A stretch of DNA of 64,000 bases from Leuconostoc palmae (GCF_019656075.1 NZ_BPKZ01000002.1:62001-126000), one strand, 5' to 3'; positions 27,457-36,887 are shown, counted from the first letter of the stretch. Translations and numbers: made by a program. The notes: a model not told the origin generated them from the sequence alone.

Positions 27457-28341
27457 ATGAAAAAAATTAATAAAATTTATAGTAATAAGTTAACCCCCGT
27501 CATATCATTTGAAATATTTCCACCAAAAAATCAAGTTAAAATGAATGAGTTGTACAATAATATAGCTACGCTAAAACAGATTACTGTTGATTTGGATTAC
27601 ATCAGTATTACCTATAATGCTGGTGGAGGAGTTAATAATGAGCAAACAACGAACATTGCCCATTATATCCAAAACACTTATAACGTACCTAGTTTGCATC
27701 ATATTACTGCTATCAATCAAACACCTCAAGAGTTGGCAAAAATATTAGATAATCTTGAATTAAATCATATTCAAAATTTGCTCGTGTTACGTGGTGATAC
27801 ATCTGTAAAAAATCTTAACAATAGTGCTTACCCTTATGCAAAAGATCTTATTTCTGCTATTCAGACTGATCATGATTTTACAATTGGCGCAGCAATTGAT
27901 CCGGAAAATTTCTTACAGGAATCAATGCATTCATGTAATGTGCTCAGTATAAGAGATAAGATTACCGCGGGTACTGATTTTTTAATTTCACAGCTTTTTT
28001 TTGATAACACAAAATATTATCATATGCTACAAATATTAAATCAATACAACATCAAAGTTCCTATTTCTGCAGGAATTATGCCATTAATTAATGAAAAGCA
28101 AATTTATAACTTAATTCATAAAATGAACTTTTCCATCCCTGAAAAATTTTTAGTCAACATTGACCATCCTGAACTATTGAAGCAGGTAGGCATAGAGTTT
28201 GCTTATAATCAAGTTTGTGATTTAATTAATCATGGTGTTGATGGTATTCATATATATACTATGAACGATACAGATATACTAACCTCATTAATTCCTAGAA
28301 TTAGTCAATTTATCCAAGAAAAACAAAATGACAATCAATAA
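27457..28341 (+). CDS. metF: Methylenetetrahydrofolate reductase
   Basis: FAD enzyme reducing 5,10-methylene-THF to 5-methyl-THF for methionine synthesis. 294 residues: SFEIFPPKN near 18, YISITYNAGGG near 48, NLLVLRGD near 110, the DFTIGAAIDPE block and FLISQLFFDN near 178. Length of the short bacterial form. The 147 bases upstream show no clear T-box or SAM riboswitch, and no strong Shine-Dalgarno. No other methionine gene is adjacent. Confidence 0.92.
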   Translation: MKKINKIYSNKLTPVISFEIFPPKNQVKMNELYNNIATLKQITVDLDYISITYNAGGGVNNEQTTNIAHYIQNTYNVPSLHHITAINQTPQELAKILDNLELNHIQNLLVLRGDTSVKNLNNSAYPYAKDLISAIQTDHDFTIGAAIDPENFLQESMHSCNVLSIRDKITAGTDFLISQLFFDNTKYYHMLQILNQYNIKVPISAGIMPLINEKQIYNLIHKMNFSIPEKFLVNIDHPELLKQVGIEFAYNQVCDLINHGVDGIHIYTMNDTDILTSLIPRISQFIQEKQNDNQ

Positions 28342-28904
28342 AAAAGATTTACGTTATAAGAAAACAGATACAAAAATTAGAGAAACTTTTCTAGCTCTTT
28401 TAAAGTCTGAAGGTTATCAGAAAATAACGATTAGTAAAATTATTAAAGTAGCGCATATTAACCGTTCAACATTTTATGATCATTATATTGATAAGGAGGA
28501 TTTGATTGAGAAAATAGAAGTCCATTTAATATTACAATTGATAGATAATTTGCCTGAACTAAATATGCACGCACTGAACAATGTTGAGGTTATTAATTTA
28601 CGTATTAGAATGTTAATTGAGAGGATTTATGCTAATAAGCAAATTATTTATTTGTTTTTCAGTGATCAATCTGATGCGTTATTCATGAATCGTCTCATGA
28701 AATTTTCGAAAAACTTCTTACTGGAGACCGATATTATACAAAAATCTTAAAATTCCAACTATTTACGCTTATTCAATTATAGAAAGCGTCTTTATGAATT
28801 TAGTTAAAAATTGGGTATTAAATGATTTTAAAGAAAGTCCTGATGAATTTGCTGAAATTGTCAGTAAAATCATACCAAAATTGTATCTTGATTTAATAAA
28901 TTGA
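28328..28904 (+). pseudogene. TetR-family regulator with 3' frameshift
   Basis: 140 residues stay in frame: TetR helix-turn-helix ITISKIIKVAHINRSTFYDHY near 37-57 and the first ligand-domain helices. The frame closes after DIIQKS at 28750, but the next frame continues as LKIPTIYAYSIIESVF to KIIPKLYLDLIN (stop 28902-28904), the expected C-terminal dimer helices. A one-base shift around 28720-28745 explains this. Start overlaps metF by 14 bases. Confidence 0.75.
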
Positions 28905-28995
28905 TTTTATCCAACAATTATCGTATATTGATGGTTTTTTTGATTTAATGGCTTTGTTACGATTTAACTATCAACGGAAAGCGAGCACATTATAC

Positions 28996-30030
28996 ATGAA
29001 ATCATCATCGAAATTTATTTTGCTGTTAGTAATTGTATTAACAGCTGTACTAGGTATTATGATGGCGGCTTTTTCATTGCCAGCTGTCAATTCAGGCATT
29101 CACAACGTACCAATAGGGATAGTATCAAATAGTGAACAAATGAATCAGAAAGTAACAAATACCTTAAAAGACAAAGGTTTTAAGGTAACGGAATACCATG
29201 ATACACAGACAATGAAAGACGACATTAATCACAGAAAAATTTATGGAGCTATAAAACTAGATAGTTCTGGAGAAGTCATTGTTTATAAAGCAACCGCAGC
29301 TTCAACAGCTGTTGCACAAGCTATAACGCAAGTAGGAAATACGATTGTTGATCAACAAAAACTTCTTGGCACACAGCAGATTCAAAAATTATTAAATCAA
29401 ACTACTGACCTTACTACAATTAAAGTCCTAAACCAAAAATTAACTATGCTCAATCATCAAACAGTTAAAATTATTGAGTTAAAATCATTTCCAAAAGCTG
29501 ATCCAAATGGAACAGGATTAGCAGCAGGTGCATTACCAATTGCATTAGGGGGATGGATTGGCACAGTAGCCATTGCAAATTTTGTAAAAGGTAAGCGTCA
29601 AAAATTATATGCCCTTATAGCATTTGCTGTTGTCGGTGGATTAGGTCTTGTCGCAGTAATCCAATTTGGTATAGGTACATTTGATGGTAACTATCTGTTA
29701 ACATCATTAGGAGCAATGCTTGGTATTGCTGCTACAGGATTCTTAGTGCTCGGTATTTTAGAAATATTGGGAAATGCCGGACTAGCTATGGCTGCTGTAC
29801 TACTTATTTTATTAGGAAATCCCTTGTCAGGATTAACATCTGCTCCTGAAATGCTGCCTTCTGGTTGGGGAACAGTTGGGCAACTTTTGCCACCTGGAGC
29901 AACTGGAACATTACTCAGAAACATTGCCTTTTTTGATGGTTATGCCATTACCTATCCAATTATTATTTTGAGTAGCTATATTATTTTTGGTTTACTCTTG
30001 TTTAAGATTGGTAAAAAATCGATATTATAA
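28996..30030 (+). CDS. ABC-2/YhgE-type membrane permease (DUF3533-like)
   Basis: 344 residues: one N-terminal membrane helix, an extracytoplasmic domain (PIGIVSNSEQMNQKV, YGAIKLDSSGEVIVYKAT), then five C-terminal membrane helices with MLPSGWGTVGQLLPPGATGTLLRN. This architecture is that of export permeases often paired with a TetR repressor. The ATG at 28996 is preferred over 28948 because GAAAGCGAG lies upstream. With the neighbouring TetR broken it may be constitutive. Confidence 0.75.
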   Translation: MKSSSKFILLLVIVLTAVLGIMMAAFSLPAVNSGIHNVPIGIVSNSEQMNQKVTNTLKDKGFKVTEYHDTQTMKDDINHRKIYGAIKLDSSGEVIVYKATAASTAVAQAITQVGNTIVDQQKLLGTQQIQKLLNQTTDLTTIKVLNQKLTMLNHQTVKIIELKSFPKADPNGTGLAAGALPIALGGWIGTVAIANFVKGKRQKLYALIAFAVVGGLGLVAVIQFGIGTFDGNYLLTSLGAMLGIAATGFLVLGILEILGNAGLAMAAVLLILLGNPLSGLTSAPEMLPSGWGTVGQLLPPGATGTLLRNIAFFDGYAITYPIIILSSYIIFGLLLFKIGKKSIL

Positions 30031-30052
30031 TAAATTGATAACTAAATATTTT

Positions 30053-30092
30053 AAAGCACACGTTCAAACGCTACTTTTGGACGTGTGCTTTT
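30053..30092 (+). terminator. Terminator after permease
   Basis: AAAGCACACGTTCAAA pairs with TTTGGACGTGTGCTTT (one G-U), then T run. Confidence 0.8.
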
Positions 30093-30255
30093 TTATCGAA
30101 CATAATTTGATTTAAATTTTTAGCTCTTTCTTTATGGGCAAAGGTAATTTATTAAAGATTAACTGATAGGACGCTAAGATCATGTTTTTAATCTCTTTAT
30201 TTGAAAGTTCCGTAAATATTTGTATTGCCGCCAAATTTTGTTGTACACTGTTGCT

Positions 30256-31791
30256 ATGTTAAAAAAAAGATTGCAATTGAACACTTCTAAATTATCCGTA
30301 GTAATATATGGTGCTGTTATTGGTTTTTTTACAGGTATAGTTGTTAGTCTCTTCCGATGGTCAATTGAAAAATTGTTAGTCTACTTTCAAACTATGTATA
30401 TTGCAATTGGTCATGGCAGTATAAAAAAGTTAATCATCGTCATATTGCTCAATTTAGTATGTTTCTTAATTGCTGCATGGATGCTACAGAAGGAAGAAAA
30501 TATATCTGGTTCTGGTATTCCACAGGTTGAAGGCTTGTTAATGGGTGAAATAGACGTTAACTGGTGGTCAACACTATGGCGGAAGTTTGTTGCAGGTATC
30601 CTTTCTATTGGTAGCGGTTTAATGTTAGGACGTGAAGGTCCATCTATACAATTAGGTGCATCAATTGGACAAGGTGTAGCTACTTATCGTAATTTAAGTC
30701 ACAATCAATCAAAAGGTTTAATAGCTAGCGGTGCTGCTGCGGGACTATCTGCTGCTTTTAATGCACCATTAGCTGGTGTTATGTTTGTTTTAGAAGAAGT
30801 CTATCATAGTATCTCGCCTTTTGTTTGGGTAGGAGCGCTGACTGGTGCAACGGTTGCTGACTTTGTGTCAACGGTTATGTTCGGGCAAACGCCGGTCTTG
30901 TCTGTTGGCCATTTAGATGTGTTTCCTGTAAAATCATATGGTTTACTATTAATATTCGGGGTAGTATTAGGCTTATTTGGCTTCGCATATCAGAAAATAT
31001 TACTTTTTAGTTTGACTATGTATAGTAAATTGACAATACCAAAGTATCTCTATGGCATTGTGCCATTTATTTTAGTCATACCAATTGGGATTATCTGGCC
31101 AAACTTTTTAGGTGGTGGTAACAGTTTGATTTTGTCTCTAAAAGATACCTCTATAAGCATTAAGTTGCTCGTAATAGTGTTAATAGTTCGATTTGTTTTT
31201 TCCTTGATTAGCTATGGTTCTGGTTTGCCAGGAGGCATATTTTTGCCCATCTTAACTTTGGGTGCCTTGAGTGGTGCCATAATTGCTAAGATCTTTGTAT
31301 CTTTAAATCTGATGTCTGGAAATTATATTTTGAATTTCGTTGTCATTGGCATGGCAGGTTATTTTGCTTGTATTGGGAAAGCACCGTTTACAGCAATTGT
31401 TCTCATTTTTGAAATGGTTGGTAGTGTAACACACATCTTACCGCTAGCACTAGTTAGTTTAGTGGCGTATTTAGTTGTGGACTTAATGAATGGGGCACCA
31501 ATATATGAATCTTTATTAGAACGATTGCTAAAAAGAAACACCAAAAATACAGTGGTATCTGGCATGACAACAATAGAAGTGCCAATACTAGCGGGTAGTA
31601 ACCTTGAAGATCAATATATTAGAGACTTAAAGTTAATCTCCAATAGTTTGATTACGTTAGTTAAAAGATCTGATTATCTATTGATACCAAAGGGGGATTT
31701 AGTTTTGCGAGCTGGAGACATTGTTTATATTAGGATGAATAAGAAAAACGCACAAGTCGTTAGACATCAATTAATGACTGATATTAATTAG
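30256..31791 (+). CDS. ClC-family chloride/proton transporter with TrkA-C domain
   Basis: 511 residues from ATG 30256. ClC signatures: GSGIPQVEG (Cl-binding Ser), GREGPSIQLGA (gating Glu) and GKAPFTAIVLIFE; the FVLEEV glutamate corresponds to the internal proton glutamate, so this should be an exchanger, not a channel. Residues about 430-511 form an RCK/TrkA-C domain (VPILAGSNLEDQYIRDL, LRAGDIVYIRM). No Shine-Dalgarno precedes the ATG; a TACACT -10-like element ends six bases upstream, so a leaderless message is possible. Confidence 0.9.
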   Translation: MLKKRLQLNTSKLSVVIYGAVIGFFTGIVVSLFRWSIEKLLVYFQTMYIAIGHGSIKKLIIVILLNLVCFLIAAWMLQKEENISGSGIPQVEGLLMGEIDVNWWSTLWRKFVAGILSIGSGLMLGREGPSIQLGASIGQGVATYRNLSHNQSKGLIASGAAAGLSAAFNAPLAGVMFVLEEVYHSISPFVWVGALTGATVADFVSTVMFGQTPVLSVGHLDVFPVKSYGLLLIFGVVLGLFGFAYQKILLFSLTMYSKLTIPKYLYGIVPFILVIPIGIIWPNFLGGGNSLILSLKDTSISIKLLVIVLIVRFVFSLISYGSGLPGGIFLPILTLGALSGAIIAKIFVSLNLMSGNYILNFVVIGMAGYFACIGKAPFTAIVLIFEMVGSVTHILPLALVSLVAYLVVDLMNGAPIYESLLERLLKRNTKNTVVSGMTTIEVPILAGSNLEDQYIRDLKLISNSLITLVKRSDYLLIPKGDLVLRAGDIVYIRMNKKNAQVVRHQLMTDIN

Positions 31792-31816
31792 GTAAGTAAG
31801 TATTTAACTTTAGATT

Positions 31817-32046
31817 TTATCTTGGTCTAATATTTACATCATTTTCCAACGTATTGAGTTTCAAAAGTAGCGGTAATAACTCCTTAGCTGTATCGGTCAA
31901 ATAGTATTTTGAATGGAATGGCTCTTTATTGTCAGACATTGATTTGGAAATAAAATTTTCAGACAACAAAGTATCAAGTGAGCGAACTAACATCATATTA
32001 GTAATTTCAGGTATTTGATTTCTGACCTGATCGACTAATAAACATT
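31817..32046 (-). pseudogene. HxlR-family regulator, 3' fragment
   Basis: A minus-strand frame without start reads IPEITNMMLVRSLDTLLSEN, SKYYLTDTAKELLPLLLKL and ends at 31817-31819. This is the recognition-helix and wing part of HxlR regulators; the N-terminal half, including the usual sensing cysteine, is gone. It occupies the otherwise empty 31792-32283 interval; the rest of that interval shows nothing recognisable. Confidence 0.6.
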
Positions 32047-32283
32047 AATACTTAAAAACTTTTGGTAACAGTTTTTTGAGTGTAGAAGACAAGAAGAGTA
32101 GAAAAAATATATACTTTCCAATCAAAGTGTGTACATCACTTTTAATTTTGCTCGGCAAATTTGATTAGAGTAATCAAATAGCTTTGCTATAAGACGGTTT
32201 AAATTTTGGTAATAGCGTGTCTGATTTTTCTAAACCTAATCATCTGATAATGAGTGGGTATTAAAATAAGAGGTATTGATAGG

Positions 32284-32622
32284 ATGAATTCAGAGAAAAA
32301 ATTAAAAATTTTAGATATTATTTTAGTTAGCTTAATGGCTCTCATGTTGCTTGTTGTAATGAGCTTAGTAATCTTTCATCCTACGGCTCAAAAACTTGCT
32401 CTGGTTATTATCGGCCTACTAGTATTAATTTTGATTGCGTTATCGACTTATCGCTGCTGGCTTACTTATCCTGAACTAACAGGGATGAAAGCGCCATTAT
32501 TTGTTCCCAAAGTTATTGGTTTTGGTTGGGCAGTTAACCCACGAAATCCAATCGGTATGGCCCTGACGATAGTAGTATCGATTGTGTTGGTTGTGGTATT
32601 TGGTGTCGCTTTATTCAATTGA
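32284..32622 (+). CDS. DUF5808-like membrane protein
   Basis: 112 residues from ATG 32284 behind AAGAGG. Three membrane segments; the central APLFVPKVIGFGWAVNPRNP resembles the DUF5808 signature (FVPK..G.GW..N..NP) found at the end of larger DUF1648-type sensors. Function unknown. Confidence 0.6.
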   Translation: MNSEKKLKILDIILVSLMALMLLVVMSLVIFHPTAQKLALVIIGLLVLILIALSTYRCWLTYPELTGMKAPLFVPKVIGFGWAVNPRNPIGMALTIVVSIVLVVVFGVALFN

Positions 32623-32929
32623 TGAGCCGTCTATCTGAGGATTGCATAGCCAATACTTATAGGTTGTACGCGTAAAAAGCATTATCAACTAGCGTTCGTC
32701 TGAAAGCACATTGCGAAGTAAATACGATGTGAAGTCAGCATAAAATATGGATTAACATGATTTTGTAATGAATCAAGACTATATCTGGGGCGTTTAACTA
32801 GATTAGATAGTGTAATAAATAATAAGTGGGGTCTGCTAGATAATATTAAATAAATAGTTAATAAAGTGTATCTTTAAGTTGAAGATACACTTTATTGTTA
32901 AAACAGCTTTTGGAAGGTAATTGTTTATA
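32623..32929. other. Intergenic region with 15-bp hairpin
   Basis: About 300 bases without a credible gene. The only structure is a perfect 15-base stem (32860-32874 with 32882-32896) with a seven-base loop, not followed by a T run; it could be an operator or a weak terminator. Confidence 0.5.
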
Positions 32930-33664
32930 ATGAAGAATGTTGTGATTAGTGGTGGTAGTTCGGGTGTAGGTCTAGCCATAGCAAGAGACTTGTCTAAAGA
33001 TAACCGAGTAATTTTAATTGGTCGTAATCAACATAAATTACAGTTGGCGAAAAAAGAACTTGGAAGAAATGTTGACTATATAGTTGGTGACCTTTCAACG
33101 ACTTTAGGCCGTAAAGTCGTTGCTGAGTTTATTTTAAAAAAAACAGTTCAAGTAGATATTTTAATTCATAGTGCTGGAATATATCCAACAAATGCTCAAG
33201 ATAATATTGATAACAATTTGTTATCTCATTATTATTTAACAATGGCGCTTTTGAATGTCTTACATCGCAGTCGTGTCTTAATTGTAACCGGTAATCCACA
33301 AGCCATTCAAATAGCACCTATTTGCGAACAGCAATTAAATGATATGATGCGTGCTGCATGGACTGTTACTCACAAAACACTGCTAGTTCAGCTCTTAATA
33401 GATAAACTAGCAACACAGCAATCAACTGTTAATAGTTTTTTTCCAGGAGATGTAAGAAGTGATCTAATGCCGTATACACATTCTTTAGGTAATACATCAG
33501 TGCCAGTGGGTGAGTATCTTGCTCTGGATGAAAATTTGAGTGATGTGACAGGCAGATTTTTTGATGAAAAAGGTAATATTGTCAGCTTAAATCAGGGAAA
33601 ATATAATCAAGAAGCAGCAATCAACATACTATCCAAATATATACCCGAAATAAATCAATCATAG
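32930..33664 (+). CDS. SDR-family protein lacking catalytic Tyr/Ser
   Basis: 244 residues with the Rossmann nucleotide motif SGGSSGVGLAIA at the N-terminus and the NNAG-like IHSAGIYP near 80. The active site is not canonical: where YxxxK is expected the sequence is WTVTHK, and the strand-5 serine region is VTGNPQ. NAD(P) binding is likely but ordinary dehydrogenase chemistry is doubtful; a regulatory NmrA-like role is possible. ATG 32930 chosen over TTG 32921; GGAAGG lies at 32912-32917. Confidence 0.7.
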   Translation: MKNVVISGGSSGVGLAIARDLSKDNRVILIGRNQHKLQLAKKELGRNVDYIVGDLSTTLGRKVVAEFILKKTVQVDILIHSAGIYPTNAQDNIDNNLLSHYYLTMALLNVLHRSRVLIVTGNPQAIQIAPICEQQLNDMMRAAWTVTHKTLLVQLLIDKLATQQSTVNSFFPGDVRSDLMPYTHSLGNTSVPVGEYLALDENLSDVTGRFFDEKGNIVSLNQGKYNQEAAINILSKYIPEINQS

Positions 33665-33713
33665 TATTTTGAGTGAAATTCTTTATACTAATAACAATAA
33701 TATTAATTATTAG

Positions 33714-33743
33714 GCTAGTGCTTACAGAAGTACTAGCTTTTTT
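33714..33743 (+). terminator. Terminator after SDR gene
   Basis: GCTAGTGCTT/AAGTACTAGC stem with one G-U pair, four-base loop, six T. Confidence 0.8.
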
Positions 33744-33762
33744 CTGTACTGAAACTTGAAAG

Positions 33763-33885
33763 GGAAAATGGTTACAGCCAGAACAGTTAGAACTGTATAT
33801 TAAATAGTTAGAAAGCGATAGACAAGACTTCCAATTCAAAGATGGTACGCCAAACTTCTCAAAATACGGAGATGTGATTTTTTAA
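33763..33885 (+). pseudogene. Unidentified coding remnant
   Basis: A frame with one internal TAG reads KWLQPEQLELYIK then LESDRQDFQFKDGTPNFSKY and stops at 33883-33885. Composition is protein-like but no family is recognised and no start exists; possibly the end of a plasmid or phage gene. Confidence 0.3.
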
Positions 33886-33960
33886 GCGTTTGTTGGCTGA
33901 AAAAGTAAATAGTTATATAATTAAGTAACGCTATTGTTTGAGTAAGAAGAGGGAAATAAA

Positions 33961-35577
33961 TTGACGAATTATAAACTATATAAAGCTGGCAAGGTTTTAG
34001 TTACTGGCCTTGTATTGGCTGCTGGTATCATATTAACTTCATGTTTAACTGAGGTAAATGCCGATACCATTAAAAATAATAATACACAAATATCTACTGT
34101 TTCTGATAATAAAACTTTAAACAACAGTGCAATAACTGATACAAATCAACTTGTAACTAATGTCATTGATAATCAGAATTCAAACAGTGATATGACATCT
34201 GGGACAACTCAACCAGCAACTGATAATACTAGTGATAAAGCAACGATTGGCTCAAACCAGCCTACAACTAATGTGACTAATGATAAGATTTCAAACAATA
34301 GTGCCACAACTAGTACAAATCAGCCTGCAACTGACGTTACTACTGATAGAGCTTCAAACAATATTGCAACAACTGATACAAATCAACCTGTAACTAATAA
34401 TACTAATGGTGGTGCTTCAAATGAAAAAACACCTGATACAGAACCAGTAAAAAATGGTTGGGTTCTAAACAATGGTAACAATTATTATTATGAAAACGGC
34501 AATCTCGTGACAGGCGAAAAAAAGATTGATAATTATTGGTATAATTTTGACAAGTCAGGTCTGTATTCTACAGGTCTAACAAATTTAACCTACAAAACAG
34601 TTTTTTATGATAACAAAGGTCATATGTATTATGGTTACCTAAAGACTGATAACACTTACATGTATTTTGATACTAGAGATGGTCATGCTGTGACTGGCGA
34701 ACGCTATTACGGCAATCATCAGATGGAATACTACGGTCAGGACTTTAAGCAGGTACGTAACAATTATGTTCGTACTGGCAACACCTATTATTTTATTGGA
34801 CAATATGGTGATGCGTTAACAGGCGAACGCTATTACGGCAATCACCAAATGGAATACTACGATCAAGACTTTAAACAAGTACGTAACAATTATGTTCGTA
34901 CGGGTAATACGTATTATTTCATAGGACAATATGGTGATGCTTTAACAGGTTTTCGATATTATGGGAATCAACCAAATCAAGTAGAATACTACGGCACAAA
35001 TTTCAAACAATTAAGAAATATGTCTATAGCGATTAATGGACGTAATTATCGTTTTGGTAGTAATGGCGATTTAATTATTGCAAATCAGCCAACTTATTTT
35101 TCACAATTAGACGGTCGTTGGTCTAGTCATCGATTTAATGATTATACAATGGGGCAAGCAGGTTGTGTCCCTACAAGTATTGCTATGGTGTTAAATGGTT
35201 CTTATGGGGTACGCGTTAGCCCTGATGATGTTAGAAACGTCATGAACAATATTAGCGTATCTTCATTCGGTGCAACTGGTGTTGACTTAATCAATACAGT
35301 TAAATATTATGGACACCAAGTTGAACAGATCAATACTTTGGGACGAACAGTACAACTATTGCAACAAGGTGTGCCAGTAATATTCTATGTCAATGTTGCG
35401 GGAAATATCGGACATGCCATAGCTACTTATGGTTATAATAATGGAGCAACACAAGTATACGACCCATACAGTAAGTATTATTATAATGGTTGGTATGGTG
35501 TGAGCACTCTATCTAATAATTTGAGTCACGACAGGAACGATTGGAACGCTGGTAGACCAGTATTTGCCATTATGTAA
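33961..35577 (+). CDS. Secreted C39-like peptidase with glucan-binding repeats
   Basis: 538 residues from TTG 33961 (GAGGG upstream). Domains: signal peptide with YKLYKAGKVLVTG and cleavage after NADT; Asn/Thr-rich tandem repeats of about 20 residues (about 60-155; units like TNQPATDVTTD); glucan-binding/choline-binding-like YG repeats (about 160-365, two near-identical copies around TGERYYGNHQMEYY); a C-terminal papain-like C39 domain with Cys402 in AGCVPTS, His485 in GHAIATYG and Asp501 in YDPYSK. The repeats are those of Leuconostoc dextransucrases, so the enzyme may be held on alpha-glucan or the wall. Substrate unknown. Confidence 0.85.
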   Translation: MTNYKLYKAGKVLVTGLVLAAGIILTSCLTEVNADTIKNNNTQISTVSDNKTLNNSAITDTNQLVTNVIDNQNSNSDMTSGTTQPATDNTSDKATIGSNQPTTNVTNDKISNNSATTSTNQPATDVTTDRASNNIATTDTNQPVTNNTNGGASNEKTPDTEPVKNGWVLNNGNNYYYENGNLVTGEKKIDNYWYNFDKSGLYSTGLTNLTYKTVFYDNKGHMYYGYLKTDNTYMYFDTRDGHAVTGERYYGNHQMEYYGQDFKQVRNNYVRTGNTYYFIGQYGDALTGERYYGNHQMEYYDQDFKQVRNNYVRTGNTYYFIGQYGDALTGFRYYGNQPNQVEYYGTNFKQLRNMSIAINGRNYRFGSNGDLIIANQPTYFSQLDGRWSSHRFNDYTMGQAGCVPTSIAMVLNGSYGVRVSPDDVRNVMNNISVSSFGATGVDLINTVKYYGHQVEQINTLGRTVQLLQQGVPVIFYVNVAGNIGHAIATYGYNNGATQVYDPYSKYYYNGWYGVSTLSNNLSHDRNDWNAGRPVFAIM

Positions 35578-35601
35578 TTTTTATAACTCAATATAACTAA
35601 T

Positions 35602-35630
35602 CACTCATGGTTTTCATGAGTGTTTTTTTT
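35602..35630 (+). terminator. Terminator after C39 gene
   Basis: CACTCATG/CATGAGTG, five-base loop, eight T. Confidence 0.88.
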
Positions 35631-35675
35631 GCTCTCTAAGGGAACTAATGTATGACAAGTGTCTTATAAATAAAA

Positions 35676-35790
35676 AAACAACCAGTAAAATTACAAAAAG
35701 ATTTCCGGAATTTTACCAATTGATTAAGCATCTGGTAAATGACTTGCAATCCGCCACAAACGTTTTAGTGTACCGTGCATAATCTAACGT
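35676..35790 (+). repeat. Plasmid module A, copy 1
   Basis: The core 35702-35749 (starts TTTCCGGAATTTTACC) recurs at 41157-41200 and 44932-44976. Read in one frame it encodes FPEFYQLIKHLVNDLQ, then stops at about 35786. No start codon or ribosome-binding site here, so a decayed small plasmid gene. Confidence 0.7.
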
Positions 35791-35905
35791 AACAGAGGCT
35801 TGTTGATACGTTGGCGCACAAAGGATTACACGTTTTCAAAAAAATCCGAAGTCAATAGATTGAAATAAAGTAACGTATTTGTAACATTCGTTGTTTTAAA
35901 AGCTC

Positions 35906-35989
35906 ATAAGTCCTGTGTGGGCTTATTTTTTTTGCTTAAAAACAGCCTAAATATTAAGAAGTTGTTAAGAAACCGTCTTCATGACGGTT
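35906..35989 (+). promoter_or_regulatory. rep leader: terminator and hairpin
   Basis: ATAAGTCC/GGGCTTAT stem followed by eight T (35906-35933), then an exact seven-base hairpin AACCGTC/GACGGTT (35971-35989) about 60 bases before the XRE start. Similar flanking sequence (TGTAACATTC, TATTAAGAA) occurs at 41250-41325. The arrangement resembles the antisense-controlled leader of RepA_N plasmids. Confidence 0.5.
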
Positions 35990-36048
35990 AATTATTTGTA
36001 ATAAAATCAATGGAAATTGACAACTAAAACAAGGGAGAACGAGACAAC

Positions 36049-36282
36049 ATGAAACATTCTTTTGGGTCAATTGTAAAAGCTTATCGGGAACGAAAAAGAC
36101 TCACACAATTGGAATTAGCTGTGAAATCAAAAGGGGAGTTATCAACGGAGACGATTTCAAAAGCTGAAACCGATCCAAGTTATAATCCGAAACTGACGAC
36201 GTTCATCAAATTTTACAAAATTATGGATGTGCCATTTGAAGAGATTGTTGCGACATTAGAGGGGACTGCTAATGATAAGTGA
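36049..36282 (+). CDS. XRE-family helix-turn-helix regulator
   Basis: 77 residues, almost entirely HTH_3: SIVKAYRERKRLTQLELAVK then TETISKAETDPSYNP. GGGAG ribosome-binding site and TTGACA upstream. Overlaps repA by 11 bases, as small regulators do in plasmid rep operons; probably controlled copy number or rep expression. Confidence 0.75.
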   Translation: MKHSFGSIVKAYRERKRLTQLELAVKSKGELSTETISKAETDPSYNPKLTTFIKFYKIMDVPFEEIVATLEGTANDK

Positions 36283-36676
36283 TCAAGATACACCCATGAA
36301 AATGGAGCGTGTTAGTAGAAATCAAGTAGAAACTAATGAACGATTCTATAAAATTCCAAAAGCACTGTTTGAAAATGAATTCTATGCCGACATGAAACTT
36401 GAAACAAAAATGGCTTATGCAATTCTGCGTGATCGTTTCTTGTTGTCAATTAAGAATAATTGGATTGATAAAAATGGTGATGTTTACTTGATTTACAAAA
36501 ACAGTGACCTGCAAACAATCCTTAGTGTTGGCGAGAAAAAAGTCATTAATTTGAAAAAAGATATGGCAGCTTACAGGGCGAGAACACAGAGTGTTAATGA
36601 ACTGAAAAACAGATATAAGAAAGCTAGTCCTGATGAAAAAGTTAAAATTCTGGATATTTTATATAATGCTAATTAA
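36272..36676 (+). pseudogene. repA: Internally deleted plasmid replication initiator (RepA_N)
   Basis: 134 residues behind GAGGGG. The N-terminal RepA_N domain is plain (ERFYKIPKALFENEFYADMK, KMAYAILRDRF, KNSDLQTILSVGEKKV), but about residue 97 it jumps from KKDMAA into a C-terminal-like tail (KNRYKKASPDEKVKILDIL). Normal initiators exceed 300 residues, so a central in-frame deletion is inferred. It signals an integrated or dead plasmid. Confidence 0.7.
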
Positions 36677-36812
36677 TTTGATGGGACACTCAAACCAGCC
36701 TTTTTTGTGTCTGACGTGATATCAAGTGCTGTTTAAAAGCTGAATTAGACTATTGATTTGATAGAACGCAATCTTGTTCAATTAGTATGGTCAATTTACG
36801 TTGGTTAGTGGC

Positions 36813-36832
36813 ATTTACAACGCGCTTAACCA
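36813..36832 (+). repeat. Plasmid module B, copy 1
   Basis: ATTTACAACGCGCTTAACCA recurs exactly at 40772-40791. In one frame both read IYNALNH; here the next codon is TGG, in copy 2 it is TGA. Confidence 0.65.
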
Positions 36833-36858
36833 TTGGATACCGACTATTATAGTTTGGT

Positions 36859-36886
36859 AAAAGCTCTGATTATCAGGGCTTTTTTT
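36859..36886. terminator. Terminator
   Basis: AAAAGCTCTGA/TCAGGGCTTTT with three-base loop and T run, next to the end of the minus-strand membrane gene. Confidence 0.65.
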
Positions 36887-36887
36887 G

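Noticed and set aside
34080-34440. CRISPR-like periodicity
   Set aside because: The repeats are imperfect, in frame and encode Asn/Thr-rich peptide units of the C39 protein.
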